Below are positions 1 through 6,776 of a stretch of DNA of 35,979 nt, piece after piece (the stretch's first letter is position 1; every line of letters starts with the position of its first letter). This DNA comes from Acidimicrobiaceae bacterium (GTDB lineage: Bacteria; Actinomycetota; Acidimicrobiia; Acidimicrobiales; Aldehydirespiratoraceae), in contig NZNH01000080.1 of NCBI GenBank assembly GCA_002694825.1, positions 13,529 through 49,507 of the forward strand. The letters run 5' to 3'. Both the position numbers and the translations under genes were made by a program. The notes beneath the pieces were generated by a model. The model ran no database searches, had not been told where the DNA came from, and saw nothing but the letters and a program-made list of their open reading frames with translations.

Positions 1-789
1 GACGTCGAGCCGCAGAACCGCATCGATGCCGAGTCCGACGTCATTGCGTGCAGCGACATCATCACGGCGAACTCCGTGGTCGAGTTGCACGAACTCGTGC
101 GTCATTACGGCGCTGATCCGAGCCGCATCGAGATCGTGCCGCCTGGCGTCGACCACGCCTTCTTCTCGCCTGGTTCCCGCCGCGGTGCTCGTCAGGCCCT
201 CGGCCTCGGCGATGAGCCCGTGCTGCTCTTCGTCGGCCGCATCCAGCCGTTGAAGGGTGTCGATGTCGCCGTAGAGGCGTTGTCGCGGCTGCGTGATCCC
301 CGGGCCCGCATGCTGATCGTCGGGGGCTCGAGCGGGATCGAGGGCGATGATCATGCCGCCGAGGTTCGTGATCTCATCACCGATCGAGGTCTCGACGATC
401 GCATCACGATGGTGCCGCCTCAGCCCCACCATGTGCTCTCCACCTATTACCGGGCGGCCGACGTCACGATCGTGCCGAGCCGCTCGGAGTCGTTCGGTCT
501 CGTCGCGCTGGAGTCCGCAGCGTGCGGCACACCGGTCGTCGCTTCTGACGTGGGCGGCTTGCGCACGCTGGTCGATCACGGCCGCACCGGCCTTCGGGTG
601 CCGGGGCGCGATCCGGATGACTTCGCCGAGGCGGTCGAGCGCATCATCGGCGATCCGATCGTCGCCGGGCTACTGTCTGAGCGGGCTGCCGAGGCGGCGA
701 CGGCCTACACCTGGACCTCGATGGCCGCGCGCCTGCGGCGGGTGTATGCCGACCTGAGCGAACGCGTCCTCGTCGATTGCATGGCCTGA
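1..789 (+). CDS. mshA: Glycosyltransferase family 4, MshA-like (5' end missing)
   Basis: The reading frame is open from base 1, so the N-terminal acceptor domain lies outside the window; 262 residues remain before TGA 787-789. The visible part is the C-terminal GT-B domain. It has the FVGRIQPLKGVD stretch typical of GT4 enzymes and the donor-binding E-x7-E pattern in SESFGLVALE, followed by GTPVVASDVGG. The segment around PPGVDHAFFSPG also fits MshA, the D-inositol-3-phosphate glycosyltransferase that adds GlcNAc in the first step of mycothiol synthesis. The next gene is YbjN-like, as beside mshA in mycobacteria, which supports the assignment. Another GT4 sugar transferase is possible because the specificity-determining N-terminus is not visible. 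Confidence 0.75.
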   Translation, partial: DVEPQNRIDAESDVIACSDIITANSVVELHELVRHYGADPSRIEIVPPGVDHAFFSPGSRRGARQALGLGDEPVLLFVGRIQPLKGVDVAVEALSRLRDPRARMLIVGGSSGIEGDDHAAEVRDLITDRGLDDRITMVPPQPHHVLSTYYRAADVTIVPSRSESFGLVALESAACGTPVVASDVGGLRTLVDHGRTGLRVPGRDPDDFAEAVERIIGDPIVAGLLSERAAEAATAYTWTSMAARLRRVYADLSERVLVDCMA

Positions 790-843
790 CCGCCTGCGGT
801 CGGGTGTGTTGGGGCCTGACCGCCTGCGGTCGGGGAGTGTTGG
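783..843 (+). repeat. Tandem ~30-bp repeat with an inverted core
   Basis: Two adjacent copies (783-812 and 813-843) share GGCCTGACCGCCTGCGGTCG and then GTGTTGG, differing by about one inserted base near the end. Each contains GACCGC-CT-GCGGTC (788-801 and 818-831), able to form a short stem. The first copy includes the stop codon of the glycosyltransferase. A related GACC..GGTC core follows the rex stop codon (6613-6626). It may act as a weak terminator or be a small dispersed intergenic repeat; no T-run follows. Confidence 0.6.
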
Positions 844-885
844 CCGGGCGTGTCGAAGGTGATGCCGGGCTGTAAGACTCGGGTG

Positions 886-1365
886 ATGGATCTCGCACCG
901 GCTGCAACTCCCGAGCAACTCGACGCGCTCGAGGCGCAGATCGATGCCTGGCTCGCAGCGGAGCAGGCCGTCAATCCGATGATCGATGCGGTCGAGAAGG
1001 GTGAACGCGAGGTCGGCCATCAGCAGCGTCTCTGGTACGTGCGTCTGCTCGGCGAGGAGAAGGATGTCTGGACGGCGTACTGGACGATCAACCAACGCAT
1101 GTTCCGGTTCGAAACGTTTGTGATGCCGGCGCCGGAGGAGAACGAGCAGGCGTTCTATGAGCACTTGCTGATGCGCAACCGTGAACTCACCGGCATGAAT
1201 CTCGAGATCGGGGACGAGCATGCGATTTTTCTCGCTGGCTCGCTGCCGATCGCGGCGGTCAACGATGCGGAACTCGATCGGGTCCTCGGCTCGATGTGGG
1301 CCTATGTCGAGAAGGTGTTCCGTCCTGCCCTGCGCATCGGCTTCGCCAGCCGATTCGGCAGTTAG
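886..1365 (+). CDS. YbjN domain-containing protein
   Basis: 159 residues. The sequence resembles the actinobacterial YbjN family (Rv0487 type), which has a type III secretion chaperone-like alpha/beta fold. Family-typical stretches are WYVRLLGEEKDVWTAYW, RFETFVMPAPEEN, MNLEIGDEHAIFLAGSLP and the end VFRPALRIGFASRF. Its molecular role is unknown; family members are soluble and are linked to stress responses and surface-related phenotypes. Its place next to an mshA-like gene matches mycobacteria. ATG 886 is preferred because family similarity begins close to it. GTG 883 or GTG 850 in the same frame would add 1 or 12 residues. No strong Shine-Dalgarno is visible. Confidence 0.8.
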   Translation: MDLAPAATPEQLDALEAQIDAWLAAEQAVNPMIDAVEKGEREVGHQQRLWYVRLLGEEKDVWTAYWTINQRMFRFETFVMPAPEENEQAFYEHLLMRNRELTGMNLEIGDEHAIFLAGSLPIAAVNDAELDRVLGSMWAYVEKVFRPALRIGFASRFGS

Positions 1366-1368
1366 TTG

Positions 1369-1386
1369 CTTTTCATATCTTTTCAT
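1369..1386 (+). repeat. CTTTTCAT direct repeat in an AT-rich patch
   Basis: CTTTTCAT occurs at 1369-1376 and 1379-1386, a 10-bp period of about one helical turn, inside an AT-rich stretch (about 1366-1392) that stands out from the GC-rich surroundings. It lies just after the ybjN-like stop codon and about 75-90 bp before the proC promoter box. It could be an upstream activator-type element or the U-rich end of the preceding transcript. Confidence 0.4.
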
Positions 1387-1400
1387 TTATTGTGACGCCC

Positions 1401-1451
1401 GCCGGCGGCGGAGTCACCGCTCGGGGAAGTGTGGTCTTCTCCGCCGCCGGC
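1401..1451 (+). terminator. 13-bp perfect inverted repeat before proC
   Basis: GCCGGCGGCGGAG (1401-1413) is perfectly complementary to CTCCGCCGCCGGC (1439-1451), with a 25-nt loop. It lies between the ybjN-like stop codon (1365) and the proC promoter-like box (1462). A U-tract is absent, so it would be a non-canonical terminator for the upstream gene; an operator role cannot be excluded. The inverted repeat itself is certain, its function inferred. Confidence 0.45.
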
Positions 1452-1461
1452 ACCAGCCCGG

Positions 1462-1467
1462 TACGGT
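1462..1467 (+). promoter_or_regulatory. TANNNT -10 box for leaderless proC
   Basis: TACGGT ends 7 nt before the ATG of proC, the geometry of actinobacterial leaderless promoters where transcription starts at the start codon. No Shine-Dalgarno is visible upstream of this ATG. Confidence 0.5.
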
Positions 1468-1474
1468 GCGCCTC

Positions 1475-2269
1475 ATGACGAGTCCGAAGCTCCAGTTCAT
1501 CGGCGGCGGCAAGATGGCCGAAGCCCTGCTCGGCGGCATGATCGCCACGGGTTGGGCGGCCGCAGACGAGATCCATGTGGTCGAACCGTCGGCCGAGCGC
1601 CGGACGGTCCTCAGCGATGCACATCCCTCGCTGTCGATTGGCGATGCGCCGGTCGCCGGGGTCGATGCCGTGCTGGCGGTGAAACCCCAGATCGCACCCG
1701 AGGTGTTCCCCGGTCTGGCCGCTGCGTCCGTGCCGCGTCTGTTGTCGATTGCCGCGGGCATCACCACAGCGGCGATGGAAGCGGCGCTGCCGGAGGGCAC
1801 GGTCGTCGTGCGCTCGATGCCGAACACACCGGCGCTCGTCGGGAAGGGCATGGCGGCGATCGCCCCCGGCGTCCATGCAGGCGACGATGACCTCGTGTGG
1901 GCCACCTCAATTCTCTCCGCCGTCGGCAGGGTCGTCACCGTGGCTGAGTCAGACCTCGATGCGGTCACCGGCGTGTCGGGCTCCGGTCCCGCCTACGTCT
2001 TCCATCTGGCCGAGGCGCTGACCGCGGCCGGGATTGCGCAGGGTCTCAGCCCCGAGGTCGCCGACAGGCTCACCCGCCAGACCCTGCTTGGCGCGGCGAC
2101 CTTGCTGAGCGATTCCGGCGAAGATCCGGCCCAGCTGCGCATCAATGTCACCTCGCCCAACGGTACGACGCAGGCCGGCCTCGAGGTCATGTACGAGCGT
2201 GGCTTCGCCGAGGTGATCGACGCGGTCGTGGCGGCGGCCACCGCGAGGTCTGCCGAACTCGGGGGCTAG
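1475..2269 (+). CDS. proC: Pyrroline-5-carboxylate reductase
   Basis: 264 residues, close to the usual ~270. It catalyses NAD(P)H-dependent reduction of 1-pyrroline-5-carboxylate to L-proline, the last step of proline synthesis, in the cytoplasm. The N-terminal Rossmann motif is FIGGGKMAEALLGGM, followed by VLAVKPQ and VRSMPNTPALVGKG. The C-terminal dimerisation domain carries the family signature VTGVSGSGPAYVFHLAEAL and ends with the conserved LRINVTSPNGTTQAGL. ATG 1475 gives the expected start two residues into the MTSPKLQFIGGG segment; the frame is open far upstream, but a longer start would overlap the neighbouring gene. proC is also near mshA and hemA in mycobacteria. Confidence 0.95.
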   Translation: MTSPKLQFIGGGKMAEALLGGMIATGWAAADEIHVVEPSAERRTVLSDAHPSLSIGDAPVAGVDAVLAVKPQIAPEVFPGLAAASVPRLLSIAAGITTAAMEAALPEGTVVVRSMPNTPALVGKGMAAIAPGVHAGDDDLVWATSILSAVGRVVTVAESDLDAVTGVSGSGPAYVFHLAEALTAAGIAQGLSPEVADRLTRQTLLGAATLLSDSGEDPAQLRINVTSPNGTTQAGLEVMYERGFAEVIDAVVAAATARSAELGG

Positions 2270-2282
2270 GGAACGCGGCGGA

Positions 2283-2288
2283 TAGCGT
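2283..2288 (+). promoter_or_regulatory. TANNNT -10 box before the SAM hydrolase-like gene
   Basis: TAGCGT ends 7 nt before GTG 2296, the same spacing as at proC, consistent with a leaderless transcript in the 26-bp gap after proC. Confidence 0.5.
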
Positions 2289-2295
2289 CAGCGTC

Positions 2296-3222
2296 GTGAA
2301 CGCCCCCGGTCGTCAGTACGACACCATCTCTTTCCTTTCCGATTTCGGCCACGCCGACGAGTTCGTCGGCGTGGTCCACTCCGTGATCCGTTCGATCGCG
2401 CCGCAGGTCGGTGTCGTCGACGTCACCCACGGCATCGCCAAGTTCGACACACGAGCCGGCGGTCTCGCGCTTGCCCGGGCGGCCAATTACCTCAACCCCG
2501 GCATCGTCATCGCGGTGGTCGACCCCGGCGTCGGTACCGACCGGCGGCCGGTTGCCCTCGAGGTCGGCGACGGCATGTCGGTGCTGATCGGGCCTGACAA
2601 TGGCCTGCTCGCCCCTGCAGTCGGCTTGGTGGGTGGCGCCACCCGCGCGGTTCACCTCACCAACGAGGACTACCAACTGCCACGCTCTGGGGGAGCGACC
2701 TTCGATGGGCGTGACATCTTCGCCCCGGCTGCTGCGCATCTCGCCAACGGCGTGCCCATCACCGAGCTCGGCCCGGAGATCGACCCCGCCACGCTGCTGC
2801 CGGGCGTATTGCCGATCTCGCGCTTCGAGTCGGGCGAACACGGCCAGGAACTCGTGTGCGAGGTCCTGTGGGTCGATCACTACGGCAACTGCCAACTCAA
2901 TGTCGATCCGCTCGAGCTGCTGTCGATCACCGACTCGCCCGGCGGCGAGGTGATGGTCACGATCGGTGCGGGCTCGGCAACGCCCGACGAGCGTGTCGGT
3001 GTTCGGGTCGACGCCTACGACCAGATCCCGGCGGGCCGCATCGGTCTCGTCGTGGATTCCAGCGGTTTGCTGTCGATCGCGGTTGCCCGCGGCTCGGCGG
3101 CGCTCGAACTCGGGCTCGGCGAAGGTATCGAGCTGCGGATCCGTGATCTCGATCCGTCCGACCGCGGTCCCGGCGTCAGCACGCCGGTGCAGCTCGGTCC
3201 CCGCCCCTCTGGAGGATTCTGA
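2296..3222 (+). CDS. SAM hydroxide adenosyltransferase (SAM hydrolase) family protein
   Basis: 308 residues, GTG start. It belongs to the DUF62 family, related to fluorinase and chlorinase, whose members typically hydrolyse S-adenosylmethionine to adenosine and methionine. Visible motifs are ISFLSDFGHADEFVG near the N-terminus, VVDPGVGTDRRPVAL, GPDNGLL, GGATFDGRDIFAPAAAHLANG and WVDHYGNCQLN. The family uses an Asp-Arg-His triad; Asp76 and Arg83 fit, but the residue in the usual TFHGRD motif is Asp137 here (TFDGRD). The enzyme may therefore be altered or use another His. Its stop overlaps the start of the small membrane peptide gene by one base. Family membership is secure; the reaction is inferred. 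Confidence 0.85.
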   Translation: MNAPGRQYDTISFLSDFGHADEFVGVVHSVIRSIAPQVGVVDVTHGIAKFDTRAGGLALARAANYLNPGIVIAVVDPGVGTDRRPVALEVGDGMSVLIGPDNGLLAPAVGLVGGATRAVHLTNEDYQLPRSGGATFDGRDIFAPAAAHLANGVPITELGPEIDPATLLPGVLPISRFESGEHGQELVCEVLWVDHYGNCQLNVDPLELLSITDSPGGEVMVTIGAGSATPDERVGVRVDAYDQIPAGRIGLVVDSSGLLSIAVARGSAALELGLGEGIELRIRDLDPSDRGPGVSTPVQLGPRPSGGF

Positions 3223-3311
3223 TGCGCGCAAGTACCACGCTGGTGATCGGCATCTTGCTGCTCGTCATCCTTGGCGCAGCCGCGTTGCAGTTCGTCTTGC
3301 TGGTCGACTGA
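3222..3311 (+). CDS. 29-residue single-helix membrane peptide
   Basis: A short frame begins with ATG at 3222, overlapping the preceding TGA by one base (TGATG), with a strong Shine-Dalgarno GGAGG at 3211-3215. The product begins MRASTTLVIGILLLVILGAA and ends LQFVLLVD, which is almost entirely one hydrophobic helix. Translational coupling and the good ribosome site make it likely to be real although it is very short. No function can be assigned; comparable tiny membrane proteins often bind larger membrane complexes. Confidence 0.65.
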   Translation: MRASTTLVIGILLLVILGAAALQFVLLVD

Positions 3312-3313
3312 GA

Positions 3314-3329
3314 CGGAGGCCGACCTCCG
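3314..3329 (+). terminator. Hairpin after the small membrane peptide gene
   Basis: CGGAGG-CCGA-CCTCCG forms a 6-bp GC stem with a tetraloop, two bases after the peptide's stop codon. A short TTTT (3345 region) follows some 15 nt later, so it is at best a weak intrinsic terminator. Confidence 0.35.
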
Positions 3330-3423
3330 GTCCGACCCGAGCGTTTTCGGGGTTGTCGTCCGCACCGAAAATGGTCTGAATCGTCGGGGGGATCGGGCCG
3401 CGAACCTGCCAAGATGGTCCGCT

Positions 3424-4923
3424 GTGAACCTCGCGACCCTCTTCGCTGATCATCCCGCAGAACGCACCGCCATCGTCACTGGCGGCGACCGCATCACCTA
3501 CGGGCAATTGTCCGCCGAGGTCGAGAAGACGCGCGGGGTTCTCGTCTCGCTTGGACTCGAACCGGGCGACCGGGTTGCGATCTTGTGCGCGACCAACTTC
3601 CGTTTCGTGCGCGCCTGGTTCGGCATCCTTGGTGCGGGCATGGTCGCCGTGCCGCTCAACCCGCAGAGCCCGGCCCCCGAGATCGAACGTGAACTCGCCC
3701 AGGTCGGGGCCAAGGCCGTGATCGCCGGGCCGGCCGGTATCGGTGTCCTCGAGCAGGTCGATCGTTCGGTCGTGCCGACCCTCAAGCACGTGCTGCGCCC
3801 GTCGGGGGTTGGCCTGCCCGACTCCGTCGACCTTGACGTGCTTCGAGAGACCGTCGAGCCCGCCCCGATGGTCGAACGCGCCGAAGGCGATCTCGCCTGC
3901 CTCATGTTCACCAGCGGCACCGCCGGCGCACCGAAGGCCGCGATGCTCACCCATGGCAACCTGGCCGCCAATCTCCGTCAGAACATGGCGACCAGCGGCA
4001 AGGTCGTCCGCCCCGACGACGTCGGTTTGTGTGTCCTGCCGCTCTTTCACATCATGGGGCTCAACTCGATCCTGAACCTGAGCCTCTATGCCGGGGCCAC
4101 CCTCGTGCTGCAGGAGCGTTTCGACCCGATGACCGTCTTCGAGACGATCGCCGACGAGCAGATCTCGGTGCTGGTCGGTCCGCCCACGATGTGGGCTGCG
4201 CTGAGTCAGGTCGACCTCGTCGCCGACGATGCGCTGAAGACCGTTCGCATCGCCGTCTCGGGTGCCGCCACGCTGCCCAACCGGGTTGTCGAGGAAGTGG
4301 CGGGCCGTTTCGGCGTGCGGATCCTCGAGGGCTACGGCTTGACCGAAGCCGCTCCGGGCGTCACTCGCGCAACCGACGACGACACCCCGATCGGGTCGAT
4401 CGGCCGCCCCATGGCCGGCATGGAGGTCCGGATCGTCGACGCCGCCGGCGACGACGTCTACATCGGCGATGAAGGCGAGATCCTCGTTCGTGGTGACAAT
4501 GTCTTCGTCGGCTACCTCGACGACCCCGAGGCCACCGCTCGGGCGATGGATCCGCAGGGTTGGTTGCACACCGGCGACATCGCCGTGGTCGACGACGACG
4601 GGTTCGTCTACATCGTCGACCGAGCCAAGGACCTCATCATCGTGTCGGGCTTCAACGTCTTCCCTGCGGAGGTCGAGCGGGTGCTCAACGCCCACCCGGG
4701 CGTCGTCGAATCGGGTGTCGTCGGCGTGCCCCACCCGCACACCGGCGAGTCGGTCAAGGCGTTCATCGTGGCCGAGCCGGGCCGAGTTCTCGAAGAGGAC
4801 GACCTGATCGAGTGGTGCGCCACCGAACTCGCCCGTTACAAGTGCCCGACCAAGATCGACCTCGTCGACGAGATCCCCCGGGGGCTCGGCGGCAAGATCA
4901 TCCGGCGAGAACTCGGCGCGTGA
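3424..4923 (+). CDS. AMP-dependent fatty acyl-CoA ligase
   Basis: 499 residues from GTG 3424. It belongs to the adenylate-forming superfamily: carboxylate plus ATP plus CoA gives acyl-CoA, AMP and PPi through an acyl-adenylate. The phosphate-binding loop MFTSGTAGAPKAAMLTHGN begins at residue 161; further core motifs are EGYGLTEAAPGV, GWLHTGDIAVVDDDGFVYI and DRAKDLIIVSGFNVFPAEVE; the catalytic lysine is Lys491 in GGKIIRREL. Length and motifs fit long- or medium-chain acyl-CoA ligases; the substrate cannot be read from sequence. The frame is open further upstream, but similarity starts at NLATLFADHP, which favours this GTG. The stop overlaps the next start (GTGA). Confidence 0.9.
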   Translation: MNLATLFADHPAERTAIVTGGDRITYGQLSAEVEKTRGVLVSLGLEPGDRVAILCATNFRFVRAWFGILGAGMVAVPLNPQSPAPEIERELAQVGAKAVIAGPAGIGVLEQVDRSVVPTLKHVLRPSGVGLPDSVDLDVLRETVEPAPMVERAEGDLACLMFTSGTAGAPKAAMLTHGNLAANLRQNMATSGKVVRPDDVGLCVLPLFHIMGLNSILNLSLYAGATLVLQERFDPMTVFETIADEQISVLVGPPTMWAALSQVDLVADDALKTVRIAVSGAATLPNRVVEEVAGRFGVRILEGYGLTEAAPGVTRATDDDTPIGSIGRPMAGMEVRIVDAAGDDVYIGDEGEILVRGDNVFVGYLDDPEATARAMDPQGWLHTGDIAVVDDDGFVYIVDRAKDLIIVSGFNVFPAEVERVLNAHPGVVESGVVGVPHPHTGESVKAFIVAEPGRVLEEDDLIEWCATELARYKCPTKIDLVDEIPRGLGGKIIRRELGA

Positions 4924-5915
4924 CCGACGGCGGTGTCCAGGTCGAGCGCGTCGGCGACGCCCCGATCATCACGCCGGCCAGTCATCCCAGCATCGGCACC
5001 AACATTCAGGGTCCATCGGTCATCCGTGCGCCTGCGTGGCTGCCGGATCCGCTCGGTCGCTACCTCTGCTACTTCGCCGACCACAAGGGCTCCTTCATCC
5101 GGCTCGCCTACGCCGATGCAATCGAGGGGCCGTGGACCATCCACGAACCCGGCTCGCTGCACCTGGCTGACTCCGGCTTCCTCGTCGAGGATCTCGCGAT
5201 CGATGCCGAGACGCTCGAGCGGATCACTAGCCGCTATCGAGCGGCGCTCGGTGACCAGTTGCCGGTCTCGCTCCTCGATGACCTCGTCACCGCCCACATC
5301 GCCTCGCCCGACGTGCACGTCGACGATGACCGACGCGAGATCGTGATGTACCTGCACGGTCTCGAGGCGCTCGGTGACCAGCGAACGCGAGTGGCTGTGT
5401 CGACCGACGGGATCCATTTCCGAGCGACTCCCGAGACCCACGGTCCGTCGTACTTCCGGTGCTTTCGTCACGACGGCTGGTGGTACGCCCTCGCCATGCC
5501 GGGCCGGTTCTTTCGGTCCCGTGATGGCCGCACCGGGTTCGAGGAGGGTCTCACACTGTTCGGGCCCGACATGCGCCACAGTGCGGTGCGGGTCGTCGAG
5601 GGAGCCACCGGCGCCGAACTCGAGGTGTTCTGGACTCGGGTCGGCGACGCCCCCGAACGCATCCTGCGTTCGCGTGTGTCGATCGCAGGTCCGTGGGAGC
5701 GCTGGTGCGAGATCGGCGAGCCGGTCGAGGTGCTGCGCCCCGAACATGCCCACGAGGGAGCCGACGAGCCGTGTGTGCCATCGATCCGTGGCGCTGTCGA
5801 CGAGCCGGTCAATCAGCTGCGCGATCCGTGCCTGTTCTGTGACCCCGATGACGGGACCTGGTGGCTGTTCTACGCGGTGGCGGGCGAATCAGGGATCGCG
5901 GTCGCCCGCTTGTGA
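4920..5915 (+). CDS. Five-bladed beta-propeller protein, GH43-like fold (unknown function)
   Basis: 331 residues, GTG start overlapping the acyl-CoA ligase stop by 4 bases (GTGA), so translationally coupled. Repeated segments such as SVIRAPAWLPDPLGRYLCYF, HIASPDVHVDDDRREIVMYL, RVAVSTDGIHFRATPETHG, YFRCFRHDGWWYALAMPG and NQLRDPCLFCDPDDGTWWLF each pair an acidic turn with aromatic strands. This is the pattern of glycoside hydrolase 43/130-type propellers. No signal peptide is visible, so a cytoplasmic location is likely. A role in carbohydrate metabolism is possible, but catalytic residues cannot be assigned, and coupling to a fatty acyl-CoA ligase gives no clear hint. Confidence 0.75.
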   Translation: MTDGGVQVERVGDAPIITPASHPSIGTNIQGPSVIRAPAWLPDPLGRYLCYFADHKGSFIRLAYADAIEGPWTIHEPGSLHLADSGFLVEDLAIDAETLERITSRYRAALGDQLPVSLLDDLVTAHIASPDVHVDDDRREIVMYLHGLEALGDQRTRVAVSTDGIHFRATPETHGPSYFRCFRHDGWWYALAMPGRFFRSRDGRTGFEEGLTLFGPDMRHSAVRVVEGATGAELEVFWTRVGDAPERILRSRVSIAGPWERWCEIGEPVEVLRPEHAHEGADEPCVPSIRGAVDEPVNQLRDPCLFCDPDDGTWWLFYAVAGESGIAVARL

Positions 5916-5918
5916 ACT
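5909..5918 (+). promoter_or_regulatory. Possible second Rex half-site
   Basis: CTTGTGAACT here is repeated exactly at 5929-5938, 20 bp away or two helical turns. It overlaps the stop codon of the propeller gene. The inner TTGTGAA is a Rex half-site; its partner arm is degenerate, so any binding would be auxiliary. Confidence 0.4.
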
Positions 5919-5929
5919 CGTGAAGCCTC

Positions 5930-5947
5930 TTGTGAACTGATGCACAA
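5930..5947 (+). promoter_or_regulatory. Rex operator (ROP) upstream of rex
   Basis: TTGTGAACTGATGCACAA matches the known Rex consensus TTGTGAA-N4-TTCACAA at all but one of the 14 specified positions. It ends 18 bp before the rex ATG and just upstream of the -10 box, so bound Rex would block RNA polymerase. This indicates autoregulation by NADH/NAD+ ratio. Confidence 0.8.
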
Positions 5948-5953
5948 GGTGTC

Positions 5954-5959
5954 TAGCGT
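5954..5959 (+). promoter_or_regulatory. rex: TANNNT -10 box for rex
   Basis: TAGCGT ends 6 nt before ATG 5966 and 7 bp after the Rex operator. The geometry suggests a leaderless rex transcript under Rex control. Confidence 0.5.
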
Positions 5960-5965
5960 GGGGTT

Positions 5966-6613
5966 ATGGCACCCCTTGGTCGGATCCCCGAAGCCACCGT
6001 GGCTCGACTCCCGCTGTACCTCCGGGGCCTCGACGCGTTCCCCGTCGGGGTGACGGCAACGGTGTCGTCCGACGAACTCGCCGATCTCGCCGGTGTCAAC
6101 GCCGCCAAGGTCCGCAAGGACCTGTCGCACCTCGGCACCTACGGCACCCGCGGCGTCGGCTACGACGCCGCCTTCCTGAGGTTCCAGATCAGCCAGGCGC
6201 TCGGCGTCGCCAACGTCTGGCCCGTGGTCGTGTGCGGCATGGGCAACCTCGGACGGGCGCTTGCCAACCACACCGGTTTCACGGACCGCGGCTTCCCCGT
6301 GGTGGCGGCCACCGATTCAGATCCGGACAAGATCGGCACGGTCGTCGATGGCGTCCCGGTTCACGCGCCCGGCGAACTCGGCGACATCGTCCGCCGCCTC
6401 GGCGTCGCCATCGGCGTGATCTCGACCCCGGCCGAAGCCGCCCAGGGCACCGCTGATGCCCTGGTGGCTGCAGGTGTCACATCGATCATGAGCTTCGCGC
6501 CGACCGTGCTCTCGGCGCCTGACGAGGTCGAGATCAGGTCGGTCGATCTTGCCACCGAACTCCAGATTCTCGGTTTCCATCTGCACCGCGATCGGATTGC
6601 CGGAGACTCCTGA
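5966..6613 (+). CDS. rex: Redox-sensing transcriptional repressor Rex
   Basis: 215 residues, normal for the family. Rex binds operators when NADH is low and is released by NADH, so it derepresses respiratory and fermentative genes. The N-terminal winged helix includes RLPLYLRGL, SSDELADLAGVNAAKVRKDL and LGTYGTRGVGYD. The Rossmann domain starts with VVVCGMGNLGRALANH. The C-terminal end LATELQILGFHLHRD fits the domain-swapped helix of the dimer. In Streptomyces rex precedes hemACD, as here, and a near-consensus operator lies upstream. It is expected to control the hem genes and probably respiratory operons elsewhere. Confidence 0.95.
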   Translation: MAPLGRIPEATVARLPLYLRGLDAFPVGVTATVSSDELADLAGVNAAKVRKDLSHLGTYGTRGVGYDAAFLRFQISQALGVANVWPVVVCGMGNLGRALANHTGFTDRGFPVVAATDSDPDKIGTVVDGVPVHAPGELGDIVRRLGVAIGVISTPAEAAQGTADALVAAGVTSIMSFAPTVLSAPDEVEIRSVDLATELQILGFHLHRDRIAGDS

Positions 6614-6713
6614 CCCCAGCGGTCGGGTTCCTCCGTCCTCGGCGCGGCGAAGCGAGCGAGTATGTCCATCGTGACACTCGTCGCCCGATCCGGTTTCTCG
6701 GGTGGATGTCCGA

Positions 6714-6719
6714 TAGCGT
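6714..6719 (+). promoter_or_regulatory. TANNNT box in the rex-hemA gap
   Basis: TAGCGT lies 57 bp before the hemA start. If used, transcription would begin near 6726 and give hemA a leader of about 50 nt, unlike the leaderless neighbours. The 163-bp rex-hemA gap otherwise shows only a short GACC..GGTC palindrome next to the rex stop and no operator resembling the Rex site. Confidence 0.35.
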
Positions 6720-6776
6720 TCAGTCGTTGGCCCTGTCACCCTGGGCCGTTGGCTTTGCCTCTGGAGTACGTGTTCC

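Noticed and set aside
4560-4919. Upstream extension of the propeller protein frame
   Set aside because: It would overlap the conserved C-terminal domain of the acyl-CoA ligase by 360 bp; the extra sequence is Arg/His-rich out-of-frame translation, and the GTG at 4920 gives a normal coupled start.
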